From assembly GCA_013397435.1 (NCBI GenBank), contig VZRG01000518.1:353813-417812 (forward strand): DNA of 64,000 nucleotides, written 5' to 3'. Below, piece after piece: positions 48,680 through 61,704 of the stretch (position 1 is its first letter; every line of letters starts with the position of its first letter). Both the position numbers and the translations under genes were made by a program. This stretch comes from Erythrocercus mccallii (lineage: Eukaryota; Chordata; Aves; Passeriformes; Dicruridae). The notes beneath the pieces were generated by a model. It made no database searches, was not told the origin of the DNA, and saw only the letters and a program-made list of their open reading frames with translations.

Positions 48680-51600
48680 TTAGAATGTTGCCATAATGTT
48701 TTAAAGAAAACTTAGCATTTTCTCTCATGTTGGGAGACTATGCCCACTGACACTCCTATGCAATATTTTTGTAGTCTGTAGTGTGTCTGTAGGTCATGTT
48801 GTTAGGGTGAAATTTTTGTTCTGGTATTGCAGTACATGTAAAAAACAAAGGGGAGTGGACATGGTTTGGTTTGGGTTTGTTTTGTTGTGTTTTTTTTTTA
48901 AATCAGTGCAGGAAAATGGGGTTTATAAGACACAGATTTATTCAAATGAAGTTTTACATTCTTGTGAAATAGTTATGTGTTCTTGACTGAAATTTGGGGG
49001 GAATAATTTTAAGGTGCTCAGGGATAAATAAGGTATCTGACTTGGTGAAGACATTAACATTGACCAGTCCAGATCTGTTAATTTCATTTAAACCTCTCTG
49101 GTCTTAAAATCAGAACTGTTTACATACCTTTATAAAATGTATTGAGTGAATTAAGCCACACATTGAAAATCAGTAGAGCATGGGTGCAATCAGACTAAAC
49201 CCTCCTTCTTTGGCATCAATACTGTCAATGTATCTGTAAGTTATGGCAGAAATTACTGTCTTATAGGGGTGCATGATTACTCTTATAGGGTAAACAGTTT
49301 CCCTTCAAGTTATGATTGGGTCATATCAAATATGTGTTGTAAAGTGTTATGTTCAACTGTTTTGAGAAATGCATAATACTAAATGCATAAAACTTCTGGT
49401 AATGCAGTAATTCTGTGTATTACCTGTTTACATTCCAAAAGTTTATCTGCATTTGTAGGAGGGATTTTTCCTTTTTGCTCCTTAAGGAGTTGCACAAACA
49501 ATCTCTCTTTACAGTCATCACTGTAAAACCTGTATCAGCAGCAGTTGAAATGTGTTACACTTTTGATGCTTAAACAAAAGAAAAAAAAAGGTTGATCTGG
49601 AGGTACTTCTGTCTTCACAGGAGGGGAGAGTGAGGGGCAGGAAGTTGTGATTCACTTTGAACTAAAAATAAACTTTAAAAAGGACAAGTATTTTTATCAT
49701 TAATCAACCTTGTTCAGCTTCTTCCCCACTGGGCAAATGACTACAGCTGGTGGTAGCTTAGGAAGAGCTGGTGCACATGGGGCAAGTTCCCACTGCCCGT
49801 GGCTGGGACATCCCGGCCTAGGGACTGCTGGGCAGCACTGCAGGTGTGTGATGGTGTGAGGGTCAAACTCCCTCTGCCCTGGCGCTCCAGGGAGCACAGA
49901 ACAGCTTCTCACAGCAGAGAACTGTGACCTGGGTCTGAAACATTCCTATTGCTCCTCAGGCTGCCCATCTCATTTTCTTCTCGTTCGGGTCTGCAGGCTG
50001 TGCCGAGGGGCTGCTCATAAGGTGAATGGCATCTTACCTCCTTCCTGGGTGTTTTTTCCTTCTCACTCTTGCCTAATTAGTGGCACTGTATGTTTGGCAT
50101 CGTTAAGCTGCTGAAGCCATTAGTATTGTGGAATACCAGTAGCCTGATTGGCCTTGTATGGTAGCCAGCTTGTTAACCACAACATCAATGGAATGGCCAT
50201 GGGGCTGTGCCAAGTATCTTCTCTTATTAGGCACCTGATGAGCCTCTCCACCCAAAAAAATCAGCTGCCTGATAGTACATAATATCATAGTGTAAAAGTA
50301 GCTTAATTTATGAAGACTTACTCTGGTTTTTCCCTTTCAATTAGCACAGTTACGTATGTTGTGCATAGCACTTTTGCAGAAGATCATGATAATTCTTTAT
50401 TTCAAACTATCCTCATGTAAGTAGCAGGCATTCTGCCCTGCATTTAGGAAACAATACACATTGATGCCATTTACCTCAAACAGGAATACTTCTGCTTTTA
50501 GCAAACTATCAAATATGATCAGTCCAGAACTTGCTGTGTCTCATTTGATCTCAGAGTCAAAGCAGCTGGCACTAATGAAATACAGCCTCCAGAAAATGTT
50601 GAACATTTCTGTGCATAGGCTGTGCCTATGTTTGTGCTAATTGGTGTGAAATGTAGACTTCTTCAAAAATAAGAAAGAAAAACATGATAGTTTGCCAATG
50701 GTGACTTCACTAGTCAGGATCATTCTGAATTATAGGCTTTAGTAAATGTTTAGGATAAGACAATTGCACACTGTGCTTCAGACCAGTAATTCCTTACAGT
50801 TGGTTACACCATAATAAAATTAGGAATTCTCATTTTTCTCTTCAGTCTTTTGTCAGTTACTTCTTGGACTTGAGCATTCATTTTTTCTTGGCTAAAGAAA
50901 AAATGTGTTGTGCATGTGTTAATGCACAAATATAAATATTTGAGAATAATTTACCTTCTGTTACAGGGTCATGACTCATCTAGTTTATGGTCTGAATGGT
51001 TTTTGAAAAATACAGTTTTGAACACCATAAATGATTACATCAAATGGATGACAAAGGCCTTAGTTACTGTGAACTAGACTGTACCAGGAGCTCAGAGCAT
51101 TGCTTTCAAGCCTTTTTAATTAGTAGGCCAGGTCTGGATATCAGTCACACTGTTTTAGTTCTGTTGCCTCCACTAAAGCAAAAGTTGGTGTTTATATTTG
51201 CTATTGAAGTCAGTTTATGTTTATATTCACATCAGTCACGTTGATATTGAAGTATGTTGTTATTTTCTACAAATTGTGAATGAAAAAATTATATAAGAGT
51301 GCTTATTTTCTGTATTTAAATGGTTGGTCATTTCACACATTCAGACTTCCCAGCCTGTCACAGTAGATGCGTAGCCCGGGCGTTCATAATCACACAGGAA
51401 TTTCTGCTGTGGTTAAAAGTGAGTAATCTGGGCTTTCAAGTCATGAATCATTTATCAGCAAGAAACTTAATTGCTGATAACAAATGGTTTGCAGTGAATC
51501 AGAGATTCTGCTCTGGCAATTATGGGTTTGGTCTTTCAGTCTTTTTAAGGTGTGATTCAAAGGTCTTGGACATCCGCTACATAGTTAACCCTAAGCTGAT

Positions 51601-53549
51601 TAAATCTTGTCGAGGAAGGGTAAAACGTGTACACAGCAGAGAGGCTGAGCAAGGATTGTGCATCACTTTGTTCCCCAGTGTTGGCTTAAACAAGATATAA
51701 ATAGCCCACGGGCTGTGTTAGTCCTGCTGTGTGGTTGGACCAAGAGATGAAGGGCAGCAAGGCCAAGCATTTTGTGCATACTGGAAGCTGGAGAGGAAAT
51801 GGTTTTCCCATCTAATGAAAGAGCCTGAGATGTTGGATTTGTTTCATCCACCAAAAGGAGGGAAAAGAAGGGAAAAGTTCCCAGGAGAGTGAATGCTCAG
51901 GGATATGGCAAGCACAAGCTGGGAGTCCCAAGATAAGTATAAGCTTGTATCCCAGCCCCTGTGACCCCAGAGGATGATTTGGCTCTTGTAATCTATATAT
52001 CTCTGACCCAGTAACTATGTCCTTACTTGTTCAAAACAGAGCAACTCCTCCAAGAGACTGGAGAGACTTGCTTTCCAATCTGAGTCAAGAAAAGCAGCCT
52101 AACAAATCTCCATTTCCCCTTCCCTCCCACTGTAAAATTGCATTTTGGATCTGACAGTCACATTGACCCCCAAGCCCCTCCTAAATAGTTGCAGTTGGGT
52201 GAAAAAGCCTTGGGAATTTTTCTAAACTCCAACTCAGACCAAATTAAGTCCCCAGATCTTGCTAACTTAAAATCCTTTTGATAGGCATCTGCAAAGATAG
52301 ATTGATATTACTGGTGAAAAAAGATGAGGTCTATGTAAGGTAAGGTCTATGTTCTTGCAGCATTTAATTTGGGAGTAAAAAAGCAGATAAAACTCCCATC
52401 ATGAGTAAGCTCTACAAGAATGCTTCAGAGAGTCTTGTTTCTGATGGAATTGCTTTATGGGTGATTTTGATTTTAGAGGCAAACTGCTTTCCAAAAGAAA
52501 AGTCAAGACCTGGCGACAGCCCGCAGATGTTTTGTCTGTTTGCCTTTTAAAAAATAAAAATCAGAATCACTCTGCATATTCTTGATAGTGCTATATTGCA
52601 AGAAAGAAATGTGGCCTACATGGATTTCCTAGAATAACACTGAACCCCTGCCAACTACGTTTTACAAACTATGAAACAAGCTATTTGCTCTAAAAGACAC
52701 TCAGGGGAGTGGGGACTGCTGCCCACGTGCACCTCATTTTAATTTAATAGCTTACTTTAGTGTGATTGGGCCTGTAATGGAACACTGGCATTGCAGGAGT
52801 AAATTCTGAAAACTGAGAGGTGGGGGGAAAACCAGCTTTTATCAGCAGGTGTTGAGTACTGTAGCCAAATGCTGGCATTTCCTTTGCCTTTGGCAGCCCA
52901 GCATCCCTGAGCATTCCATGGCTCTGCGGGAACCACAGGAGTGCAGCCCTTTGGCTAATCTGGTTGTGTACATTACTGCTCTGTGCTGGAACTGATTGTA
53001 AACCAGAATTTTTCCCATTCGTTTCTTTCACTGGTCATGAGAAGATGCTATGTTTTCTCTGCACATCCTGCTTTTATTTACAGAGTGAGGAAGGAGGATA
53101 CCTGGGTGTCTACAAAGGAAATGAAGCCAAATGCTATTTTTTCTTCTGGCAGCCAGGATTCCTGAGGACTGACCATTGCTGCTGAAATACTCCCTGCAAA
53201 GGACTGTCAGCTGGCTTGGCTTTTGCAAGGTTTTGGAAGGTACTGTGTGATGCAATATTGCAAAAAATCTCAGTATCCAAGGCAGCAATTTCCGACCTCT
53301 GGTTTCCGGGGAGTTAAGCTGAAGTGTAAACTCTATTCATCAGCCCAGTGAGTTGGTTTTGAGATAGAAAAAAAGATGGTCTGTTAGCCCAAAATTTAGG
53401 AAATCACAGCTCTAATGCAGGCCCATAGGATGTCTGGGTGTTTCCACACAGCTGCCCTGGTCCTTGGTTTGTAAGATTCCTGCCCCTGGAAGTCATGTCC
53501 TCCTGCCCAGAGCACTTGGCACTGCTGCAGGGAGACAGCGCTCCTTAAG

Positions 53550-53960
53550 GAACAGTTATTCTGTGTTTGCTTAGAAAGCATAATAGTGCTAATTATTCTC
53601 ATTAGCTTTGAGCCACTAATAAATTATCTTTCCTATTGCTCTTCCATCACTCAGTAATGAGAACCATTTAGCCAGATTTTGCAGATACTGCTTGCTCCCT
53701 CTCTACAGCATGATTCCCTGCAAGCATTCATCATAGGAAAAGAGCTACGTGAACAAAATCTTTTCAAATTAGTCTCTGGTGCCCCAGTTAAGTGGGTGTC
53801 TACATCGCAGGCATGCAGAAGAGCCTTCTTCATTAATATGTGCAATTCTGCACGAGCTGATTAGCTCTTGCAGCTCATTTGATAGCAAATGTGTAAATCC
53901 GTCACACTCTAAATGCCAAATATGTGCTCAGCTAAATTATGGAGAAGTAAGAAACTGCAA
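53550..53960. promoter_or_regulatory. Candidate conserved non-coding element
   Basis: The block holds several homeodomain-type TAAT/ATTA cores, including the spaced inverted pair GCTAAT (53,588-53,593) and ATTAGC (53,601-53,606), and an inverted repeat GAGCT-gatt-AGCTC (53,854-53,867). It has no repeat signature. The resemblance to vertebrate developmental enhancers is a visual impression only; no alignment was possible. Confidence 0.25.
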
Positions 53961-55489
53961 GAGTTGGGAGTCTTTATTTGGAAAAAGAGGTCCTTATCCC
54001 ATGCATTAAATTGGAGCTCTGGGTTTATCTAGAGCATTTGTCACTCCTCTGCTTTGTCATTTCACTGCTGGCAGAATGAGTAATTCTTTATGTCGTGTTG
54101 CTGGTCCTTTCAGGATGTGTGGGTGTTTAATTTGGTGCCCAACATTTGTAACAGACACCCGGTATCCAGCCCGAGTTCCCATAAGACAATAGTCACAGCA
54201 CAATGCCATGTTCCTTGTGCAGGACAGGAAACCAAACTAATCAGTTACAACTATGTATTATTAATAATGCAGTTACCATCACTTCTCTTGTTCTTTTCTG
54301 TTTGTAAAACTCTCATGAAGAAAAGGGGCGGGATGAAGTTAGTTTTTTTAATGTTCACGTTTTTTAGCCAGGGCAGTGCTGCACAGTGTGATTAATGTCG
54401 TGATGCATCTGCCAGCACAAGGGAAGCAATATAAAGAGTGTCACCTGTCAGCATGGAGGGCTTGGTCTGCTGCTGCAATACAAGTGCCCTCGGCCAGTTA
54501 TTCTGGGACCAAAGGAGGAAACTGGCCTTAAAAGCTCCTAATTTATGCATGTTTTTCCTCATCTCCATGCCAAGCAGCTGCAGAGCCAGCCCAGCCTCAG
54601 GGCCTGGACACACCAGCTCAGGGCAGCCAAGCACCCTCTGTTTTATTTTCTCTCAGCACGCAGAGAAATCGCAGAGAAATCGTGAACCCAGCCTGACCTC
54701 CAACATATTTTGGCATTACCTTCTGGGCATACAGGCTGGGGGAAAAGGCTTCCCACTTCCCAAAAGTTCTAGCGTGGGAAGCTGTCTTTCTCCAGGCTGA
54801 GCATAAACTCTTTGAGAACGTTTCCTAGGAAAATGTGCAGCACAGTGAGAGATCTCTGATCCTGTAGCCTCCAGGTTGATGATGCAAGTATATATTACAG
54901 TATCCCACCCCACAAGCATGGAACAGGATGAGCACATCCAACATTACCTACTGCATCCCCAAATGTACTGAGCCCTCTCCAAAGGTGTAGAGTTTGCTTA
55001 CCAAGAGGTCAGCTCTGTGTTGGCCTCACCTGGAGTGGGTGCACATTCCTCTGCAGGGGCAATATGGATGAGAGGCTCTTTCTTTTTCCTTTTCACAGAG
55101 GTACAAGCATCCTTTAAGGCAGATCTTCCCTGATCCAGGGAAGGTGGATGGGTGGGAGGTGAATGGAGAATGAATGGCCACAGGAGAGCTGCTGCAGGAA
55201 TGCAGAGATGCTGCACAATGCTGCCTGGTTCCATGCAATTCCCTTCAGACTCTGAGGTCCATCGTGCCTTCCACCTGCAGTACACCACAAAAGCACTGTC
55301 ACCACTTACCTTAAGCTTAACTCTCTGCCAAAGCTTTCCTTAGGCAAAAGAGCAGCACAAGAGGAGGGACTGCAGAAGTCAAAGAAACAGAATTCACCGT
55401 GGAATAGTCACGTCTCTCTGGCAAGGTACTGTAGTATGAGGTGCATTAGGTATATTTTGGATGGATGTGCAATTTTAATTGTTGTGTAT

Positions 55490-55750
55490 TGTTTGTGTTG
55501 TAGTCCCAAGATCCGGGTCCTCATTATTCTAGATGCTGTACAAATATATGAGTCTGTCATGCATGGAAAGGCTTTTATTATGTAAATAGTCAGGTTGGGA
55601 AAAAAGAAGTAGTGTTATCTCTGTTTTACAGATGGGGCAGTGAGACAAAAAAAAAACCCATAAAAGCATTTTGCCCAAGGACACACAAAGTCTGTGGGTC
55701 AGCAGTGCACTTGAAATTCAAGTCTTGATTTTGTTTTTTACTAGCTCTTC
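55490..55750 (-). repeat. MIR-like SINE, reverse orientation
   Basis: On the + strand the order 'tgttatctctgttttacaga', 'tggggcagtgagaca', 'ttttgcccaaggacacacaa', 'gtctgtgggtcagcagtg', 'cttgaaattcaagtcttga' matches the reverse complement of the MIR core (…ccattttacagatggggaaactgagg…cttgcccaaggtcacac…gattcgaacccaggtct…). An A run interrupts the middle. The upstream 'tagatgctgtacaaatat' is also common next to such amniote repeats. Confidence 0.5.
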
Positions 55751-56279
55751 TTTCAATTTGTGTACTGCCCACAACATAATTAAAATTAAGCACAAAGAAG
55801 ACAACACTCTCTGCAATTTATCTCTATCTGAAACAATCATCCCGCACCTCTCAGCCAAATCCTCCCCAACTCTTCTCTGTTTCTTCAAAACCTGCATTTC
55901 TGCCATGCCCAATGCCTGTGATCACCATACCACTGTACACTGTACATGTTTCCCCTGATTTTCTGCGACATGTATCAGTTAACTGTAAAGCTGTTCAGGA
56001 AAAGACCCTGTTGCATGTGAGGCAGTTGGACCAGTCTACCAAATTTTATTCCAATCCTTTTGAAAAGTGATAGTAACACTATTTAGAATAAAAAAGGATG
56101 CATATACATTTCTTCTGGGAATAGAGTCAACCAGCCTATAACTGCTGCTCAACACTACCTGCTAGTCAAAATTGCATATTGATATAAATAACTAATCTAT
56201 ACCAAAGACAAATAAAACATGGATTTTAACTGAAAAAGCACAACATATTTTGTTTTGTGTACAGCAATATTTTATGTCA

Positions 56280-57415
56280 GACTTTTCGAAAGAATGTGGG
56301 AGGAGAGAATTGTAGAAGTCATAACAGTCACTGGAAAGCAGAATAAAATGGAATGGTTATTTACCAAGGCTAGAAAATATCAAACTAATTCAATAGGTTT
56401 CTTTGATAGAGTAATTAATTAGCTAGACAAAGAAGGGAAATCTGGCTGTCTGGACTCGAATAAAATAGCCAATGAGGAGCCGTGTATAGATTTATATCTC
56501 CTGCATGGAGAAGTCTGAGATTTATAGAGGAACTACAAGGCCTACATGGTGTTGGGAGATGAGAAGCTGAACTGTATTGAAAGGGAATTACTCAGAGTTC
56601 CTAAACCATAAGTCTTAAGACTGATTGTTATTATTTTCATCAGTGACCTATTTGGAAAACAGAGGTGTCTGATCATAAAAATACATTGAAATCACCAAGT
56701 TAGGAGGCATCATCAGTGTAGGGAAAGTTCAGAATATCACATTGCAAGAGCTGAACATTCTTGAAGAGTGAGGCCACAGAAGGGAGGCCTCACTCTTCAA
56801 GTGAGGGATAGTAAGGGAGGTAGCAGCAGACAAAATTCTGAAGGAAATGGCACTGAAAAATGTCATGTTTCAGGGCAGCATGAGCATGGAAAAGGCAACT
56901 GAAACTCTAAAATGCAGTAGGAGACACATTTCTAGCAAAACAAGGCAAGTATGAACATCCTTGAATAAGACCCTGATAAGATTTTGTTTGGAATAAATCA
57001 CATTATTCTGATTGTGTTAAAGAAAGCTGGATTCTTAATGAAATGGGTGCAGCAAAGGGCTGCTAAGAGGAGACTGGAGAGTCTTTCATGGAAGGACAGC
57101 GTGCATAAGGGGCTTGTTTAGCCCAGCAGCTGAAGAGTGAGATGTGGTTTGATTACTTTCTGTAAATACATCGGGTAGGGGGAATATTAAGAGTAGGCCA
57201 TCTGCATGTATGAGCAAGTGGGTATAAATTGGCCATGAATAATTGAGACTATCAATTAGGTGTTCTTTATCCACCAGCGTAGTGAGGGTATAAAAATTAT
57301 AGGGATGAAACCATACCTAGTTTTTCATGAAGCTCACAGAATGTATTAAATGGACCATGTGATCCAGTTGCCTGCAGTAGCTGGGGACTGGATTTGATAA
57401 TCCAGAAAGCAGTGC
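56280..57415 (+). mobile_element. Ancient, degraded CR1-type LINE
   Basis: Blocks appear in CR1 order. A frame at about 56,620 reads LIVIIFISDLFGK, similar to the FNIFINDLD segment of the CR1 reverse transcriptase. Next comes 'caccaagttaggaggcatca', like the 'aaactgggaggagt' block. Then follow 'gggtgcagcaaagggctgct', 'aggggcttgtttagcccagc', 'ctttctgtaaatacatcggg', 'gggtataaattggccatgaa', and a last 'aatggaccatgtgatccag' part. It carries many stops and indels and no coding capacity remains. It is much more diverged than the CR1 copies at 18.9, 37.8 and 61.8 kb, so it probably belongs to an older subfamily. Confidence 0.75.
56760..56801. repeat. Perfect 16-bp inverted repeat with 10-base loop
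   Basis: The left arm CTTGAAGAGTGAGGCC (56,760-56,775) and right arm GGCCTCACTCTTCAAG (56,786-56,801) are exact reverse complements separated by acagaaggga. The inverted repeat lies inside the ancient CR1, whose surroundings are otherwise heavily mutated. Confidence 0.97.
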
Positions 57416-57529
57416 CCATCCTGTGTCTTAGTGGGTTTCTACTACAGTGAGCCACCACCTCCATCTTATAATCTTATTAGATACTACAATACCTATAATC
57501 CCTTCAGTCCTAAGAAACCTTTCTATCCG

Positions 57530-58340
57530 TCTGAATTAAATTTCAAATAGAACAACCTAACTGTGGATTACAAAGTCATATGTGTTTTCTTTCTTACTCA
57601 ATAAACTTGTTGTGGTAATTATCATAAACAAAGACAAATTTCATTAGGGACTAAGAATTATTTTAATATAAATTATGGTGTTTATGGCACAACTGCACTG
57701 ACAAATAATGATTTTTTTATTTATTGTAATCGTTCAAATGGCTCCTAATGAAATTTTTGGCCTCATGAAGTGATCAGCTTGGAATGACTTTCCCTTCTAT
57801 GAAAATATTTTAATACAATCTGCCAATGTGTTCAATTACAGTCATGCAGGGAACTAAAGGGATTATGTGTACTAGGAGTATATTCATGTGGCTTTTCAGA
57901 TCAGCTGCTTCTACCAGAAAGGGAATAAAGTAAGCAGAAAAGCCCCAAAGAGAGCCCATCACTGTTGGAATGGCTTGGGACATGATCATCAGAAAAGCTC
58001 ACTTGTGTTATTTCCATAAGCCCATAATGCTTATGGCCCTGTAAATAAAAATACATTAACAGCAGGTTGCTTTTCAAACTAATTGAGATGCAATGTGAAG
58101 ATTACTTTTCAGAAATAGGATGTTCGTTATGCAGGAGATCATACTGGGCCCTGCTGCAACAAGAGCCATTGGGATAACGCTGTATTTTGTTCTAACAGCT
58201 GCATTTATTACCAGTGAGAGACTTTCTGTGACATTACGAGGTTGCTTCAGTCTTGCAAAGCCCTTGAGAGTGAAATACTAGAGTTCTGGGAAAGAAACTT
58301 GTGGGCCCAGCACAGGTCCTTAGGACTGAATCAGCAGAGG
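57530..58340. promoter_or_regulatory. Candidate conserved non-coding element
   Basis: About 0.8 kb of AT-rich but complex sequence is dense in homeodomain-like cores (taattat, cctaatgaaat, ctaattgagat, cattaacag). It includes the inverted repeat CCATAAG/CTTATGG at 58,014-58,036. It begins after the ancient CR1 ends and shows no repeat signature. Enhancer function is speculation until alignment is done. Confidence 0.25.
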
Positions 58341-59258
58341 AGGTTTTTAAAAAAGAGAAGCAAGGAAATAAACTGCATATTCTGCTGATGATTTTTATGA
58401 CCTTGCTCACACTTCTGCTGATGCTGTGTTAGCAAGAACAGTTCATTCCAGTAAGTATAATCCTTGCTCTTGCAATTATGGACACAGGTTTCTTTAAAAC
58501 CTCTAAAATGAAATGCAATTTTTAGAGTCCAAAATTGTTAGAAAGTCACGGGCTTTTAGCCAGTGCCATGATTTCAGGAGCCTGATTTGGAGTGTAAAGG
58601 CCTCATGATGCAGCTGGGCTGCACTCCACATGAATTCACTAATTCAACATACCTGGTTTTTTGTGGGAATTGACATTACTATCCAAGAAACAGGACGCAT
58701 ATTAATGATTGTTAGCCTGGTTTTTAGCTAAAGCTCCAATTTGAATAATACCTCCAGCTTCAAGCACCAAACTTTAAGAAAGATATAAGAAAAAGAAATG
58801 GAACAGATAAAGGAGCAATAGAACAAGAAATGTGTAGTAAACAGAAGGGGGGGTTTTGCCTTTTGGGGTTTTTTTTAAAAAAAGAAAGAGATGAAGGCTT
58901 TGGGTTTAATTAGTTTAAATCAGAGAAGGCTTTTATTTTCCCCATAAAAACAGTTACAAAGTGGATCAGTAATCTGATATATTCCACAGTTTAATCTGCT
59001 GCAAAAAAAAATCTTTAGCTGAATTTTCCTTTCAGAACTTTACTTTTGTGTTGCTCCTGTGACTCCATCACTGATAAGCACAACTACTGCCAGCTCCTTA
59101 AGCTGGATATTTTTCCTTGGGGAAGCCTGATTTAAAAGTCATGTTTAAATCCAGTGGACAGAGCCTAAGGGTTTGTCTTCCCTACCTTTACTCATCCAAA
59201 GCCGAGGTGTGTAAATGCAGCTGGACATGTCTGCTCCCTGCAGTGACTGAGGAGACAC

Positions 59259-59288
59259 AGCTTCTTCACAAAGAGCTTCTTCACAGAG
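59259..59288. repeat. 15-bp tandem duplication
   Basis: AGCTTCTTCACAAAG is followed directly by AGCTTCTTCACAGAG, with one mismatch. This is a small local duplication of no known role. Confidence 0.9.
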
Positions 59289-59809
59289 GGCAATTTCCAG
59301 ATCACTGAACTTGGTGAGGTAAATCCTGTCCTAACTCATCTCTGGGTATCCACTGTTGGGCTTTGCTTTCAGCTGGCTGATGACACACTCAGCAAGTGCA
59401 TTGGCTTCTCCATTTTGCTCATGTAGGGCAAAACCCTCTGGCTGGCATTCCTGAGGGGTTTGGCACCATGGGCGCTCCTTTGTCACCCGTCCTTCCCACC
59501 CTGCTCTCTCTTCAACCTCTGACACTGTCCACACCTCTTTGTCTCCTCATCTCATTCTGAAACACCTCATTCCTCCACTTTGGCTTCCCTTTGCACTGAC
59601 TGGCTTTACTTCCTATGAATCTGTTTTATCTCTGGCTGCAGCTTTCACTAATGCATTCACTGCACGCTGCCCCTCTGACAATGTTTTACTGCTTCCATGT
59701 CTTAGGGGAGTCAATGGGACAAGAAAAAGATGCAATTTAAAGTGTAACTGGCTTGTTAGCCATGCAAATTCTTGAATAACAGATATGATTGAAGTTCACC
59801 ATGAGAGCT

Positions 59810-59960
59810 GGGAGGGTTGGAGCTGTATCCTCACTTCTGACTCTGCCATACCTCACTCAAGTGACCTTGCATGATTTATTTAACCTTTTAGGGCCAGGTT
59901 CACCTGAAAATAAACAATAATGTGGTTTTTTTCCCCTAGAAATCTTAACTAATAGATGTA
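59810..59960 (+). repeat. MIR-like SINE fragment
   Basis: The order 'ctgactctgccatacctcac', 'aagtgaccttgcatgattta', 'tttaaccttttagggccagg', 'cctgaaaataaacaataatg' follows the MIR core (ctctgccact … gtgaccttgggcaagt … cttaacctct … tgtaaaatggggataata). Confidence 0.4.
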
Positions 59961-61704
59961 TATACAATACTTGAAATCCTGTTTAGGTAAATGCAAAATG
60001 CTTATCTTTTTTTAAAACATTTACAAAAGGTTGAGCGAATTTTAGGGTTGAAAGCTAAACAGTTCAGAAGAACTAGAAAAATTAAAATTACACATGTATG
60101 CACTTATCATAAACCTTTAGACAGCCTCTAATTAAGTAATCACTAGTTCTCTGCATTATAGTAGATGCTATCATAAGCTGTTAAACTGTGTAGCAGCTTG
60201 TAATACTGTGCATTCTGTTTATACAGGATAAGGACTCTCTGGATATTATTCAGATTAATGTATCATCTTCTGAATGAGTGCTTTACTTGTGCATAGTCAG
60301 TCAGGATTGAGATGTTCCCATGCTCCACTTTACAAAAGCCTGACTGGGAACAGCTTTTTCCTGACAGGCCAAGATACTGACTTGCAGATGCCAAGCTGTG
60401 TATTCAAACACAGATGTTCCATCCCTTGCAAGGCTTTAGCAAGACCTGTCCATGGCGCACAACCTTGGCAGTTCCTGCCAACAGCCAGCTTTCACTCAGA
60501 GAAGGATGCTCAGGAAAGGCTCTCCAGGACATCACTTTTTCTTCAGCTTTTATATTCAGAGAAAAACTATCTCACGAAGCAGGTGAACTCTCCTGCTGTG
60601 GCCCCTCTGCTCACCTGCTCCTTCCTTCCTCTCCCACAATTCCATGCCAGCCCCATCTTCTGACCCCTCTCTTCACCACTTTCCTGTCTCAAATCTGCTT
60701 TAAAAATATTTTCCCCTTTTTGCCAGTTTTCCCTGTTACTGAGCCCCAGAGCCACAGTTAATCTTGTACCCCTTGCTGTGGCCTTGCTTGACTCAGAGAG
60801 CTCAAGCCCTTGGCTTGGCTGAGCTTTGCTTGAAGCACAGAGAAGAAAGCCTGGAAGCTGAAAGGGTGAAATTAATCTCCAGAAACAGCAATTTACTCCT
60901 TGTTCTAAGATCCAAGAGATCATCCTTGTCTGGATCACTGGAATAGGGAGAGAGGTGATGCCCCTCTGATATCCAGGACTGCCATAGGTATCCACTTAAA
61001 ATTGCTTTGAGAAGGCAAAATTGAGGTTGGAGAGCATGGATTTTCTCCAGCACCATCTTCCTGCTCCCCTTGCTCCTGAGTAGAGCTCAGCAGAGCCTGA
61101 GAGTCCAGAGTGTGAGGTGTGTTACCTCTATCCCAACACTGCCGTGCTACAGGCACTTGGATAGTGAAGGAGTAACAGATGGAAGGAGAAATTAAAAGGC
61201 ATTAGCCAGGAAATAAGCTGCTTTCATTTGAGATTTGAGCCAACAGACTAAAACTGTGTGATTTGATATGAAAACAGTGAAGTTGAAGAGAGGTATGGGG
61301 AGAAATTTATCCTTGTATCAGTAAAGAAAGTAATTTCAAAATAGGAACCTTACTCTAGGGTTACTAATGAGGTTTGCAAACTTTCACTTTTGTATTGTCA
61401 TTTATTGTTCAAACATGCCCAGTTGATTGTTGGGAAATCAGTGAGATTAGTCTAGCATCTCCGTCTCATCTCAGTGCACTTTTCCTGGTGGCTATTCTGT
61501 CCCCATCCCACCCGTGCCAGCAGCCACGCTCGCTGCCCCAGCAGAGGACCCCAAACACACCTGGTTATTCACACAGTGCCAGGCATGTGTGTTCCATTAA
61601 ACCTGGTGGACACCAGCCAGCTGCTGTCAAAGTAATTACATGGAGAACCCAAAGAGCACAGCTCCTAAAGCACAGCTGTGCTGACAACAGAGGGAATTAT
61701 CCTG

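Noticed and set aside
60274..60995. Overlapping ORFs of 129, 115 and 142 codons in three frames on both strands
   Set aside because: Simultaneous openness in several frames reflects stop-poor composition; no start context, domain or splice structure supports any one of them.
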